From contig JAURYB010000084.1 of NCBI GenBank assembly GCA_030654075.1, positions 1-64,000 of the forward strand: a stretch of 64,000 nucleotides of DNA, written 5' to 3'. The notes beneath the pieces are model-generated. The model was not told where the DNA came from. It did no database searches and worked only from the letters and a program-made list of their open reading frames with translations. The translations under genes were made by a program, and so were the position numbers. Positions 16,681-25,330 of the stretch are shown here, piece after piece (positions within the stretch are counted from its first letter, which is position 1; each line of letters opens with the position of its first letter). The stretch comes from Bacteroidales bacterium (GTDB lineage: Bacteria; Bacteroidota; Bacteroidia; Bacteroidales; UBA4417).

Positions 16681-18606
16681 TTATTGCAGAACTACTGTAG
16701 CAACTAAAGTTACAGGATTAAGAGTAACTTTATAGGTCCCGTCAACATTTGCCGGAACACCTAAGTTTTTCCCACCTGCAGCCAAAGCAGCTGTGAAACC
16801 ATCCGCTGCATAATTATCAGCAGTACCATCTCCTGTACCTTTACCTCCCAGATTGAGATCCCAGGCTTGGTTTGCCCTGAATTTGAACGATTTGGCACCA
16901 CCGCTTGATACCAGTGTTACAGTTGCTGTCCAAACCTTATTTGTTGCGTCATAGGACAGAGGAGTGTCTGTTGACCATCCACCTGGTGTTGCGTCACCGA
17001 TCAATCCCCAGCTTAATGTGCTGTACGTATAAGCTTGAGCATGGCTCAGATCTAAGGTAATAATATAATCGGATTCAAAAGTTACAGGAATATTATTGTT
17101 GTCTTTCGTATCCAGTTTGCCATCATGAGCCACACTACCATAATTGATAGCCCATGCATTGTTAGCCCTGAATTTGAATGCGGCACCAGCTTTCAAATGC
17201 GCAGGCCCTGACCATGTTTGAGTAGCAGGACTGAAGGTCAACGGAGTTGAATTATCCCAGCCACCATCAGTTGCATCGCCAATAACACCCCATGTAGTGG
17301 CAACAATTGTGTATGTTAGCGCGGCAGGATCAGCTTTTATTTGATAATATGCCGGACCGGCAGCTATTATGTCTCCTGCATTGTTATCAGTGCTAAATGT
17401 TCCTGCAGTAGCTCCGGGGCCATAATTCGTTCCGGTCCAATCGGCTAGTGAAGTACATTTCCACTTGTTGCTGGCATTAGCCATATACACAAACCCCTCA
17501 AGAATATTCGGTACATCCGGAGAATTTATCAGGATTGGTGAATTTGCAGGATCCCAATTTTTGTATGTACCACCCGGATAACTTGCTACAAGATAATCTC
17601 CAGGAACATGCCAGATTAGAATATCAGCCAGTGTTAAAAATGAAATATCGGCACCGTAAGATGTACCTGCACTGTTTGTAGCATAAGCACGTACATGGTA
17701 GGTGGTGTTTTTTGTTAAGTCGGTTAGATTACTTACAAAAGCGCCTGTACCAGTTCCACCGGCAATGATAGTACCTGCAATTGTAGGATCGGCAGTCAAA
17801 CCCCATGCCAGACCGCGGGCAGTAATTGTGCCACCTCCATCATAGGTAACTTCGCCTCCTGATGTGGCAGAAATTTTAGTGATAAGTGAAACTGCGGCAG
17901 TTGTAACAACAGGTTTATCGATCAAAGTGGTAAATGATTGTTCAGGACCGTACCCTGTACCCGCACTATTTGTAGCATATGCACGTACATAGTATTTTGT
18001 ATTGCCTTTCAGGCCGGCTAATGCACTAACATATGGGCCAGCTGCTTTTCCGTCAGCTGTTTTACTATCAGCAATCGTAGGAGCCGGATTTGTGCCAAAA
18101 CATACACCCTGCACTGTTACAAGAGCGCCGCCATCAACCAGAACCATTCCACCAGTGGAAGCAGAATTGCCGGTAATCTCCGTAATTGCGTCAGTTTGCA
18201 GCGTAGGAACAACCGGTAAAGTAGTAAAAGTAAATTCCTCACCATATATTGTAACTCCGTTTGCGTCAGTAGCATAAGCACGTACATAATAAGTGGTAGC
18301 GTATGCGAGTCCACTCATGGGAACGTTAAAGGTTGCCCCGGTGTTAGCCCCGGTGTAAATAGCTATGGAGTTTTCTATGGTAGGAGTCGTTGCGGTATTA
18401 TAGCATACACCTCTTTCGACAAAACCATCTCCCTGTGCAATTACAAAACCAACCACGGTTGCACCATCCGATGTAACACTTAATAATTGGGCGGTTGAGA
18501 GCTTGGGAGCTAATTTTACATCCTGATCATCCTTAGTACAGGCAGTAAAAAAGATTACCGCGGTAAAAAGGACGGCCAATATTCTATATATAGACTTTCT
18601 TTTCAT
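16681..18606 (-). CDS. SusF-like surface lipoprotein with three Fn3/Ig-like repeats and starch-binding modules
   Basis: This 641-residue lipoprotein has a signal peptide ending at lipobox Cys23, followed by T-K-D-D, the acidic pattern that directs lipoproteins to the cell surface in Bacteroidota. Three beta-sandwich repeats of about 95 residues (about 33-127, 131-227 and 232-326) each end in Y-V/H-R-A-Y-A-T-x-x-x-G. Then come SusE/F-type carbohydrate-binding modules from about 328; the last two each contain W-G-x-I-G-D-A-T and F-K-F-R-A-N. SusF binds starch at the surface without cutting it. It is the fourth gene after susC, susD and the susE-like gene, with a strong hairpin in front of it. 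The N-terminal repeats differ from B. theta SusF. Confidence 0.88.
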   Translation of the reverse strand: MKRKSIYRILAVLFTAVIFFTACTKDDQDVKLAPKLSTAQLLSVTSDGATVVGFVIAQGDGFVERGVCYNTATTPTIENSIAIYTGANTGATFNVPMSGLAYATTYYVRAYATDANGVTIYGEEFTFTTLPVVPTLQTDAITEITGNSASTGGMVLVDGGALVTVQGVCFGTNPAPTIADSKTADGKAAGPYVSALAGLKGNTKYYVRAYATNSAGTGYGPEQSFTTLIDKPVVTTAAVSLITKISATSGGEVTYDGGGTITARGLAWGLTADPTIAGTIIAGGTGTGAFVSNLTDLTKNTTYHVRAYATNSAGTSYGADISFLTLADILIWHVPGDYLVASYPGGTYKNWDPANSPILINSPDVPNILEGFVYMANASNKWKCTSLADWTGTNYGPGATAGTFSTDNNAGDIIAAGPAYYQIKADPAALTYTIVATTWGVIGDATDGGWDNSTPLTFSPATQTWSGPAHLKAGAAFKFRANNAWAINYGSVAHDGKLDTKDNNNIPVTFESDYIITLDLSHAQAYTYSTLSWGLIGDATPGGWSTDTPLSYDATNKVWTATVTLVSSGGAKSFKFRANQAWDLNLGGKGTGDGTADNYAADGFTAALAAGGKNLGVPANVDGTYKVTLNPVTLVATVVLQ

Positions 18607-18671
18607 GGATTTATTTTTAATGTGTTTCGATTAGGAACTGATTTAATGATTTTAGCTGATTTGCAAAGTAT

Positions 18672-18724
18672 CTGGTTCGCTGTGTTTATGCATAAAATTA
18701 CTTTAGATAGACACAGCGAACCAG
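18672..18724 (-). terminator. Strong hairpin between the susE-like and susF-like genes
   Basis: Perfect 14-bp arms (18672-18685 CTGGTTCGCTGTGT and 18711-18724) enclose a 25-nt loop and lie 14 bases past the susE-like stop. There is no clear T run, so it probably tunes mRNA stability or readthrough inside the operon. Confidence 0.7.
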
Positions 18725-18738
18725 GTGATACAGGCAAA

Positions 18739-19758
18739 TTAGTTTTTAGTAATGGTAAATGTACCAGTTTCAGGAGCCACAAACTGAGTGATAGTTAACC
18801 TGATGTTATAATTGCCAGCGGTAACTGCGATATTAGCACCATTATGTTCCAATGCAGTTTTAGCTGCATTCCATCCTAAATTCCAGGCCCAACCGTCATT
18901 AAATCTGAATTTGATTTCACCCTCTATCAAATCAACATTGTTGATATACCAGGTTCCGGTTTTGGAATCATAATCCATTTTTGTATCAGGCGAATTCCAT
19001 GCATTCGGTGTAGCTGATCCGATTAAGCCGATCTCGAATTGAGTCAGTTTATAGGTAAGAGCCTTGGTATCAGCAACAACATTGTGATACCCGCTTACTC
19101 CCGGAATTATATCTGCGCCATTCACTGCAAGAACTCCACCATTGTCACCATAACTGATGTTGGCTTCAGGGTCATACAGCTTAAACGGTTTTGTAATATC
19201 AAGTTTTATGATACCGGCATATTGGCCATCGCCTAACGCTGATTCTATCTTCAGGTCTCCATCTAAACCAATTAAATTCAGACGGGGCAGGCCATAAGGT
19301 TTAACGTCAGCAGATATAACAGAAGAGCTGTAAACCAATGGAGCAACACCAGTACCTACATCTGCAACCAGAACGGACCGTATACGGAAATCGGCTGAAG
19401 TTACTTTGTCAGCTTCAAAAGATCTAAGTAAAATTCCGTTAAGGTCACTTACCGTAATTTTAAAAGCAAAATCCTTATTAGCGGACATTATAGAGGTAAC
19501 ATGTACAAAGTTATCTCCTGTAGAACAGGCTTCCAGAAAGTAAGTAACGGAAGCCTGGAATCCGACTTCAACAGGAGTGCCTACAAAAGTAAGCGTGTCT
19601 GTTCCATTTACCCTTGAGAGACTTAATTCGGGCACAGTTGTAAGTGCGGGTGCAGTTGGGCTGGCCAATATAACTACCATAGTTTCATCCTTATTGCAAC
19701 TGGACAAAAACCCGATCAACCCAATGACAGTTAAATATATGATTAAATTTTTCTTCAT
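18739..19758 (-). CDS. SusE-like surface starch-binding lipoprotein
   Basis: This 339-residue lipoprotein has lipobox L-S-S-C with Cys21 followed by N-K-D-E, the surface-export pattern. An N-terminal SusE domain (about 28-150; P-A-L-T-T-V-P near 35) is an Ig-like fold. The remaining part holds SusE/F-type binding modules; the last contains I-G-S-A-T-P-N-A-W and F-R-F-N-D-G-W-A-W. Aromatic residues there are likely glucan contacts. It lies 20 bp after susD and is surely in the same operon. SusE helps hold malto-oligosaccharides at the SusCD complex. The family call is firm; the exact ligand is inferred from the neighbours. Confidence 0.9.
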   Translation of the reverse strand: MKKNLIIYLTVIGLIGFLSSCNKDETMVVILASPTAPALTTVPELSLSRVNGTDTLTFVGTPVEVGFQASVTYFLEACSTGDNFVHVTSIMSANKDFAFKITVSDLNGILLRSFEADKVTSADFRIRSVLVADVGTGVAPLVYSSSVISADVKPYGLPRLNLIGLDGDLKIESALGDGQYAGIIKLDITKPFKLYDPEANISYGDNGGVLAVNGADIIPGVSGYHNVVADTKALTYKLTQFEIGLIGSATPNAWNSPDTKMDYDSKTGTWYINNVDLIEGEIKFRFNDGWAWNLGWNAAKTALEHNGANIAVTAGNYNIRLTITQFVAPETGTFTITKN

Positions 19759-19778
19759 GGTTTAAAAAGTTTAAAGGA

Positions 19779-21413
19779 TTAATATCCTGGGGTTGGTAAT
19801 ATGTTAGGATTAGCAGACAATTCATCACCAGGAATAGGGAACACATTCAGATGTTTATCGGTATTGGTGCCATTAATTGCGCCACCTTTCCATGCCCAGT
19901 TGTAATTGCCGTCAGTGAATTTGCCAAAACGAACCAGGTCGGTACGTCTTTGAGCTTCGTAATAAAATTCGCGTCCGCGTTCAGCCAATAGGAAATCAGC
20001 AGTTAGTTTATCAGCAGTAATATTGCCGATAACGCCTCCAAAAGCCCTAGCCCTGACAGCATTAATTTCATCAATAGCACTTGCATCACCTAATCTGAAT
20101 TTTGATTCAGCAAGCATCAGCAAAGCATCAGCGTAACGGAAGATCGGGAAATCGGTACTGGCAAAGGCAGTGCTGTAATTAGCGGCCTGGGAACCATCCG
20201 TATTCTTGGCAGTAAATTTATAAACACCTATACCGTAATCACCACTGGATGAAGCGCTTGGAATATCAACTTGTTTTTTCACCTTACATAATACACGGGT
20301 GTCCTTACACTGTACAAACATCGTATCGGTAGTCCATGGAATAGGATTATTACCGTAAACGGATATTGTATCTCCTAAAAGAGTATAAAGGAATTGCTTT
20401 TTAGTTCTGTTTCCATTCCAGTTGGTATTTGATGTCAGACCATGAAAATCTTCGGCCCTGATATACCTGGCATCACTGCTTGATTCGATAATGAATGTTG
20501 GTCCGGTATAGCCTTGTGTATTAACACCATCATAAGCGAATGCAAAAATCATTTCAGGGTTGTTAGCTCGGTCATTGTCGGCGCTAAAATTCTGACGATA
20601 TTTGGTAGCTAAAGAATATTTACCGCTGGTGATAACCTGATTGCAATAGTATTTGCAGCTGTCATATTTTGGAGTTCCGGTATATACTTCAGCATTGAGG
20701 TAAACTCTTGCAAGTAACATCCAGCAAGCAGCCTGATCAGCCTGGGGATACGAAAATCCGGGCTCTCCAAGTTTGGTTTCTATATCCTTTAATTCGGATA
20801 CAACATAGTTAAACAATTTAGCCCTGCCTACAGTAAAATCAGGATCTAATTGTTTTGGGAATACTTTTCCAACAGCGTCAGCTTCGGTTGTAAAAGCCGG
20901 ATTTCCAAAGAGGTCCATGCTCCATGCGTAAGCCAGCGCTCTTAAATAACGGGCTTCAGCGTTGTAACGCATCATTGTGGGATCGGTATTTCCGGCTGAA
21001 TTCCTGATAAATTCATTCGCATAGGTTACGCTTAAACTTAGCCGTTGATATAAGGCGGTAAGGAAAGGATTTTGTTTCGACCAGGTTTGGGTATTCAAGT
21101 CAGCAATACCTACATCGCCCCATGCGCAAATAGCTTCATCGGTAGTTATTTCCTGAAGATTCCAGAGAGCCCTGGTTGTTGTAAAGAAGTTGCCATCGGA
21201 AGCGGAAATATCGTCGCCGCCATTAGCCCCCTGTCCTGAGATTGTGAAACTGGCATATACTTTAGCCAATGCTTGCTTCATGTATGCAGGATCATCATTT
21301 AAGTTGCCTGCCAGAATTTTATTTGGGTCTACTGGGGTAACATCCAAATCTTTCACACATGATGAGATCATCAGTGATGAAAGTAAAATTCCCATTATTA
21401 TTATTTTGTTCAT
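19779..21413 (-). CDS. susD: SusD/RagB-family glycan-binding lipoprotein
   Basis: This 544-residue lipoprotein has Cys19 in I-S-S-C followed by V-K-D-L-D. It has the SusD layout: an N-terminal helical TPR-like scaffold, a variable middle, and the conserved C-terminal R-Y-A-D-A-L-L-M-L-A-E and R-G-R-E-F-Y-Y-E-A-Q-R-R-x-D-L-V-R-F motifs. SusD forms the hinged lid over the SusC channel and hands it oligosaccharides. It lies 21 bp after susC and 20 bp before the susE-like gene. The whole susCDEF order, GH13 and GH65 enzymes and a LacI regulator support an alpha-glucan ligand. Confidence 0.95.
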   Translation of the reverse strand: MNKIIIMGILLSSLMISSCVKDLDVTPVDPNKILAGNLNDDPAYMKQALAKVYASFTISGQGANGGDDISASDGNFFTTTRALWNLQEITTDEAICAWGDVGIADLNTQTWSKQNPFLTALYQRLSLSVTYANEFIRNSAGNTDPTMMRYNAEARYLRALAYAWSMDLFGNPAFTTEADAVGKVFPKQLDPDFTVGRAKLFNYVVSELKDIETKLGEPGFSYPQADQAACWMLLARVYLNAEVYTGTPKYDSCKYYCNQVITSGKYSLATKYRQNFSADNDRANNPEMIFAFAYDGVNTQGYTGPTFIIESSSDARYIRAEDFHGLTSNTNWNGNRTKKQFLYTLLGDTISVYGNNPIPWTTDTMFVQCKDTRVLCKVKKQVDIPSASSSGDYGIGVYKFTAKNTDGSQAANYSTAFASTDFPIFRYADALLMLAESKFRLGDASAIDEINAVRARAFGGVIGNITADKLTADFLLAERGREFYYEAQRRTDLVRFGKFTDGNYNWAWKGGAINGTNTDKHLNVFPIPGDELSANPNILPTPGY

Positions 21414-21434
21414 ATCTGTTTAGATTTTAGATGA

Positions 21435-24401
21435 TTAGTATGAAAAACTTACACCAAGCATAAAAGTACGAGGCCTTGGGTAAAAATTGTTGTCAATTCC
21501 ACCAGAAACTTCAGGGTCAAGACCCGTGTATTTTGTTACGGTAAGCACGTTCTGAACAGTAAAGCTAACGCGGGCATTTAATTTATTTACAATGTTGTCG
21601 AATTTATAACCACAACTCAGGTTGTCCAGTTTAAAGAACGAAGCATTTTCAACAAAATAATCGCTGGTAAGCTGCCGTTTCACAAAGTTTGTATTACTTA
21701 AACTTGTAGGTTCATTAGTCCAGTATCCGTTTGTGTACATTTGATCATACGAAGCACCAGCTGCAATTGCGTTGAAAACATAGTTTCCTATACTTGCGCG
21801 GGAAGAACCGGAAAGGTCAAAGTTTTTATACGTAAAGCGCAAAGAGAATCCCATCAAATAATCCGGTGCGGGATTATGATAAATATATTTATCCGCATTA
21901 TCTCCATTTACAGTGCCGCCTTCTCCTGAAAGGTCAACGTAAACACCTTCAATTGGATTACCGTTTGCGTCGTATACCTGTTTGTTCAGGAAGAATGAAT
22001 ACGCGGGATAACCAACTTTGGTAATCTGTTTCTGGCCACTGAATGCGTCACCATAATAGATTGCGTAAGTTGGATCATCATTCATATTCAGTTTGGTGAT
22101 TTCATTCACATTGTAACTTAAATTGAATCCGAGACTCAGATACATATCCTGTTTGGAAATGGGGACTAGGTTTAATGAAACTTCAGCTCCCTTATTCTCA
22201 AGGCTACCAACATTTGTTAAAAGTGTGTTGGAGAAGTTACTTCCGCTTGGCACATTAATGGTGTTTAGCAAATCATCGGTAACGCGTTTATATACTTCGA
22301 AAGTACCGGAAATACGGTTGTCAGCGAAACCAAAATCCAAACCAATATTCTGGGTGGTTGTTTGTTCCCATTTAATGTTAGGATCGTAGGCACTTGGACG
22401 TAAAGTTGGAATGTATACACCGTCAATCATATAATAATTGGCAGGTGAAGAAGTAATATAAGTTGCCTGGGCAGGATAGTCATTTCCTATATCCTGTTGT
22501 CCGGTTACCCCCCAGCCAATGCGTAATTTCAATTCCGAAATAGCTTTAACATCTTTCAGGAAAGATTCTTCTTTAATTTTCCAACCAAAAGCAGCTGATG
22601 GGAACAGACCCCAGCGGTTATCTTTTGAGAAACGTGAAGAACCGTCGTCACGAAGGGTAAAGGTAAGTAAATACCTGTCCATAAGAGTGTAGTTTAAACG
22701 TCCGAAGAATGAAACAAGGTAGCTCTCAGTTACGAAGGGAGCTACATCTACCTGTGCTGTTTCACCAAATACGTGATAGCCTGTAGTATAGCTATCGCCT
22801 TCGCGTTTGAAATGTTGCCATGAATAACCGCCTGTTATATCAATTTTACTGCTTATAGCGCTTAGTTCTTTTACATAATTCAGGTAAAAATCAAGCAGGT
22901 TATTATAATTTGTGCCGCTGTAATTGCTTATTTTACCCAAATAAGGTGAAGTAAGCCTGTTCGGGGAGGTGTACGATCTGTTATTGTGTCCTTCTCCATT
23001 TGTATAATCTGTTGCCATGTTTAAGTTGGCATGTAGATCAGGAATAAAAGGGATTTTATAATTAAGCTGAAGGTTACCGATAATTCTCTTAACTGTCGCC
23101 TTGTTATCAGCTTCCATAAGCTGTTCAACAGGGTTAGGTGTGCCAAGATTTGCCCCATAGTTAGGCCATTGATAATAACCGTTGGAGAGCATATTCCCGT
23201 CCTTAACAAGCTGGGTTGGATCCATACGGGTAGCAGAACCTAAAGCACCTGCATCACCATAATTTTGATTGGTATTCATCCCTTTAAGATTGATACTTAC
23301 TTTCAGGCTTTTGTTGAAAATAGTTGGATCAAGACTTAAAGAGGCAGTAGTCCTTTGCATATCGGTATTCTTCATTATACCATTTTGGTCAGTGAATCCT
23401 ACGGAAACCCTGTAAGGTAATGCTTTATACGCACCGGATAAACTCAGGTTGTGATCCTGGGAAACAGCTGTGCGGAAAATTTCCTTCTGCCAGTTGGTGT
23501 TTTGACTGCCAAGTTTAGCGTAGCTTTCAATGCTGTTAATACCAACCTGATCCTGGGCAATTTGCCTGAGCTGATCGCCGGAATACACATTCAAAAAATC
23601 AATAGCACTGGAAATTGAGGTATTACCATCATAAGTGAGTTTCATTTTACTACCTACCTGGCCTTTTTTGGTAACAATAAGAATTACACCATTCGAGGCT
23701 CTTGATCCATAGATGGCGGTTGCAGAGGCATCTTTTAAAACGGTAAATGTTTCGATGTCGTTAGGATTAACAAACGAAAGGAAGTTCGAACTGCCGGCAA
23801 CACCATTGTTATCGATAGGAACACCATCGATAATGATCAAAGGGTCATTAGAGGCATTCAGTGATGAACCTCCGCGAATACGGATTGTTGCGCCGCTACC
23901 CGGAGCACCACCTGAATTGGTAATTACAACACCGGCACTTTTACCAACCAGCAAATCCTGCGGGGAGGTAATGGCACCCTTGTTGAAATCCTTACTGCTT
24001 GTTACACTGATCGATCCTGTTGCATCGGATTTCTTAACCTGTCCGTACCCGATTACAACTACCTGCTCGAGCGTGGTGGATGATTGCTGAAGTTTTACAT
24101 TCACTTCGCGTTGGTTGGTAATTGTTACCTCCTGTGTATCGTACCCGATAAAAGAGAAAACCAGGATATTTCCCGAATTTACTTTTAGCGAATACTTTCC
24201 ATCCAGGTCGGTAAGCGCACCTGTTGTAGTACCTTTTACCATTACTGTAGCGCCGGGAAGGGAATTGCCATCCGCAGCATCTGAAATTTTCCCTGATACC
24301 TGAAATTCCTGGGCAAATGCCTGAAAGGCAAATGTGCAGGCAACAAACAGTAGCAGGATCCTGAAAGAGATTAAATTTTTCTTCATAGATCTGACTTTCA
24401 T
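21435..24401 (-). CDS. susC: SusC/RagA-family TonB-dependent transporter (alpha-glucan)
   Basis: This protein of about 988 residues has a signal peptide ending near A-F-A-Q, a carboxypeptidase-regulatory-like domain (S-G-K-I-S-D-A and following), a TonB-box/plug start at V-V-I-G-Y-G and a 22-strand barrel ending in F-S-Y. It imports oligosaccharides across the outer membrane using TonB energy. The open frame extends to a TTG at 24413, but the first ATG is 24401 and another at 24386 gives the shortest plausible signal peptide; I take 24401. It is the first gene of the leftward sus operon. A palindromic operator candidate lies about 280 bp upstream. Confidence 0.95.
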   Translation of the reverse strand: MKVRSMKKNLISFRILLLFVACTFAFQAFAQEFQVSGKISDAADGNSLPGATVMVKGTTTGALTDLDGKYSLKVNSGNILVFSFIGYDTQEVTITNQREVNVKLQQSSTTLEQVVVIGYGQVKKSDATGSISVTSSKDFNKGAITSPQDLLVGKSAGVVITNSGGAPGSGATIRIRGGSSLNASNDPLIIIDGVPIDNNGVAGSSNFLSFVNPNDIETFTVLKDASATAIYGSRASNGVILIVTKKGQVGSKMKLTYDGNTSISSAIDFLNVYSGDQLRQIAQDQVGINSIESYAKLGSQNTNWQKEIFRTAVSQDHNLSLSGAYKALPYRVSVGFTDQNGIMKNTDMQRTTASLSLDPTIFNKSLKVSINLKGMNTNQNYGDAGALGSATRMDPTQLVKDGNMLSNGYYQWPNYGANLGTPNPVEQLMEADNKATVKRIIGNLQLNYKIPFIPDLHANLNMATDYTNGEGHNNRSYTSPNRLTSPYLGKISNYSGTNYNNLLDFYLNYVKELSAISSKIDITGGYSWQHFKREGDSYTTGYHVFGETAQVDVAPFVTESYLVSFFGRLNYTLMDRYLLTFTLRDDGSSRFSKDNRWGLFPSAAFGWKIKEESFLKDVKAISELKLRIGWGVTGQQDIGNDYPAQATYITSSPANYYMIDGVYIPTLRPSAYDPNIKWEQTTTQNIGLDFGFADNRISGTFEVYKRVTDDLLNTINVPSGSNFSNTLLTNVGSLENKGAEVSLNLVPISKQDMYLSLGFNLSYNVNEITKLNMNDDPTYAIYYGDAFSGQKQITKVGYPAYSFFLNKQVYDANGNPIEGVYVDLSGEGGTVNGDNADKYIYHNPAPDYLMGFSLRFTYKNFDLSGSSRASIGNYVFNAIAAGASYDQMYTNGYWTNEPTSLSNTNFVKRQLTSDYFVENASFFKLDNLSCGYKFDNIVNKLNARVSFTVQNVLTVTKYTGLDPEVSGGIDNNFYPRPRTFMLGVSFSY

Positions 24402-24507
24402 GTTATTGAACAATTGGTTAATTATTGGTTGATTTGTTGATTATTATTCGAGGGGTAAATTCATTTGACGATTTAATCGCTGCTATAAAATTAATGCATT
24501 TTTATTC

Positions 24508-24515
24508 CAAAATTA
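24508..24515 (-). promoter_or_regulatory. Possible -7 element of the sus operon
   Basis: The minus strand reads TAATTTTG here, matching TAnnTTTG, about 107 bp upstream of the susC start. I see no good TTTG at the -33 distance, so this is only a candidate. Confidence 0.35.
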
Positions 24516-24683
24516 TGGATTGGTTTAAAATTTAGGTTGTGCGAAAAAAACTTACTACTAAAGTACAATTTTTTAAACACATGTTCGGAACTACAGCGCA
24601 AAGCTAAAAAAAGAAAACTATGATTAGAAACTTATTATCCTCTTTTTTAAGGATTTCTGCAAATATTTTCATGAAATCGTTTT

Positions 24684-24697
24684 CGCAAACGTTTGCG
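24684..24697. promoter_or_regulatory. LacI-family operator candidate, CGCAAACGTTTGCG
   Basis: This is a perfect 14-bp palindrome with central CG, the form typical of LacI/GalR-family operators. It lies 283 bp before the susC start and 634 bp before the divergent lacI-type gene. I found no second exact copy in the window's intergenic regions. The partner regulator is inferred to be the LacI protein at 25331. Confidence 0.7.
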
Positions 24698-24923
24698 CTG
24701 GCTTAACAATTTGATAATTTCTTTTTAACATTTTTTAAGAAGCACAAAATTTAGTAAAATACTGATTATCAGGGAGTCTTATTGTGAATTTGACACTAAC
24801 CCGAAACAAGAAAATTATAGCCTCCCCGTTGAATAATATTATACCTTTATCTGGAAATTTCAGCGGTTAGTTTGAGGGAAAGGGGCTATTTGAGGATGCG
24901 ATGGGATTGTGGAATTTAGTGCT

Positions 24924-25097
24924 GGGAGTCGGAAGTCGGAAGTCGGAAGACGGAAGACGGAAGACGGAAGACGGGAGTCGGAAGAAGGAAGAAGGAAGAA
25001 GGAAGAAGGAAGACGGAAGACGGGAGTCGGAAGTCGGAAGTCGGAAGACGGAAGACGGGAGTCGGAAGACGGAAGACGGAAGACGGAAGACGGAGAC
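24924..25097. repeat. Tandem array of 24 seven-bp units (GGAAGWC family)
   Basis: From 24924 to 25091 the sequence is exactly 24 contiguous 7-bp units without a slip, plus a partial unit to 25097. Four variants occur: A GGGAGTC, B GGAAGTC, C GGAAGAC, D GGAAGAA. The order is ABBCCCCADDDDCCABBCCACCCC, so larger blocks seem to have been copied. It lies between susC and the lacI-type gene. Because 7 is not a multiple of 3 and no unit makes a stop, all frames stay open through it, but nothing supports translation. Confidence 0.95.
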
Positions 25098-25179
25098 TCA
25101 ATACAAAAGACGAGAGACAGAAGTTGGGAGCACAAACAAAGTTCAAAAGAGGCAGGCCTCATTAAGCAGGTACCATTCT

Positions 25180-25198
25180 ATGTAAATATAGTTTACAT
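25180..25198. promoter_or_regulatory. Dyad ATGTAAA-N5-TTTACAT upstream of the LacI gene
   Basis: Perfect 7-bp arms with a 5-bp centre lie about 55 bp upstream of a possible -7 element (TAAGTTTG, 25253-25260) for the lacI-type gene. It could be a regulator site; no known factor is assigned. Confidence 0.4.
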
Positions 25199-25252
25199 CA
25201 GAAAGCTTAAAAGCTAATTAATACACAAAGAGATAGATAGTACGGCTAAGAT

Positions 25253-25260
25253 TAAGTTTG
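25253..25260 (+). promoter_or_regulatory. Possible -7 element of the LacI-type gene
   Basis: TAAGTTTG matches TAnnTTTG and lies 70 bp before the start codon. No TTTG is present at the usual -33 distance. The resulting leader would include reverse copies of the 7-bp repeat. Confidence 0.4.
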
Positions 25261-25271
25261 AACACTTCAAG

Positions 25272-25293
25272 CTTCCGACTTCCGTCTTCCGAC
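25272..25293 (-). repeat. Three reverse-strand units of the 7-bp repeat in the lacI leader
   Basis: CTTCCGACTTCCGTCTTCCGAC reads on the minus strand as GGAAGAC, GGAAGTC and GGAAG units. It is inverted relative to the large array 180 bp away and could pair with it. A further degenerate pair lies after the gene at about 26472-26482. Confidence 0.8.
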
Positions 25294-25330
25294 AAAAAAA
25301 CATGAGCCAATTAGTAGAAGATCCAGGAAT

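Noticed and set aside
24924-25097. A CRISPR array was considered for the tandem repeats.
   Set aside because: Units are 7 bp and contiguous with no spacers, and no cas genes are present.
24860-25217. Open frames of 76-102 codons on both strands through the 7-bp array, giving repeats rich in Arg, Lys, Glu and Gly.
   Set aside because: A stop-free 7-bp unit keeps every frame open. There is no start context, homology or conserved flank, so they are artefacts of the repeat.
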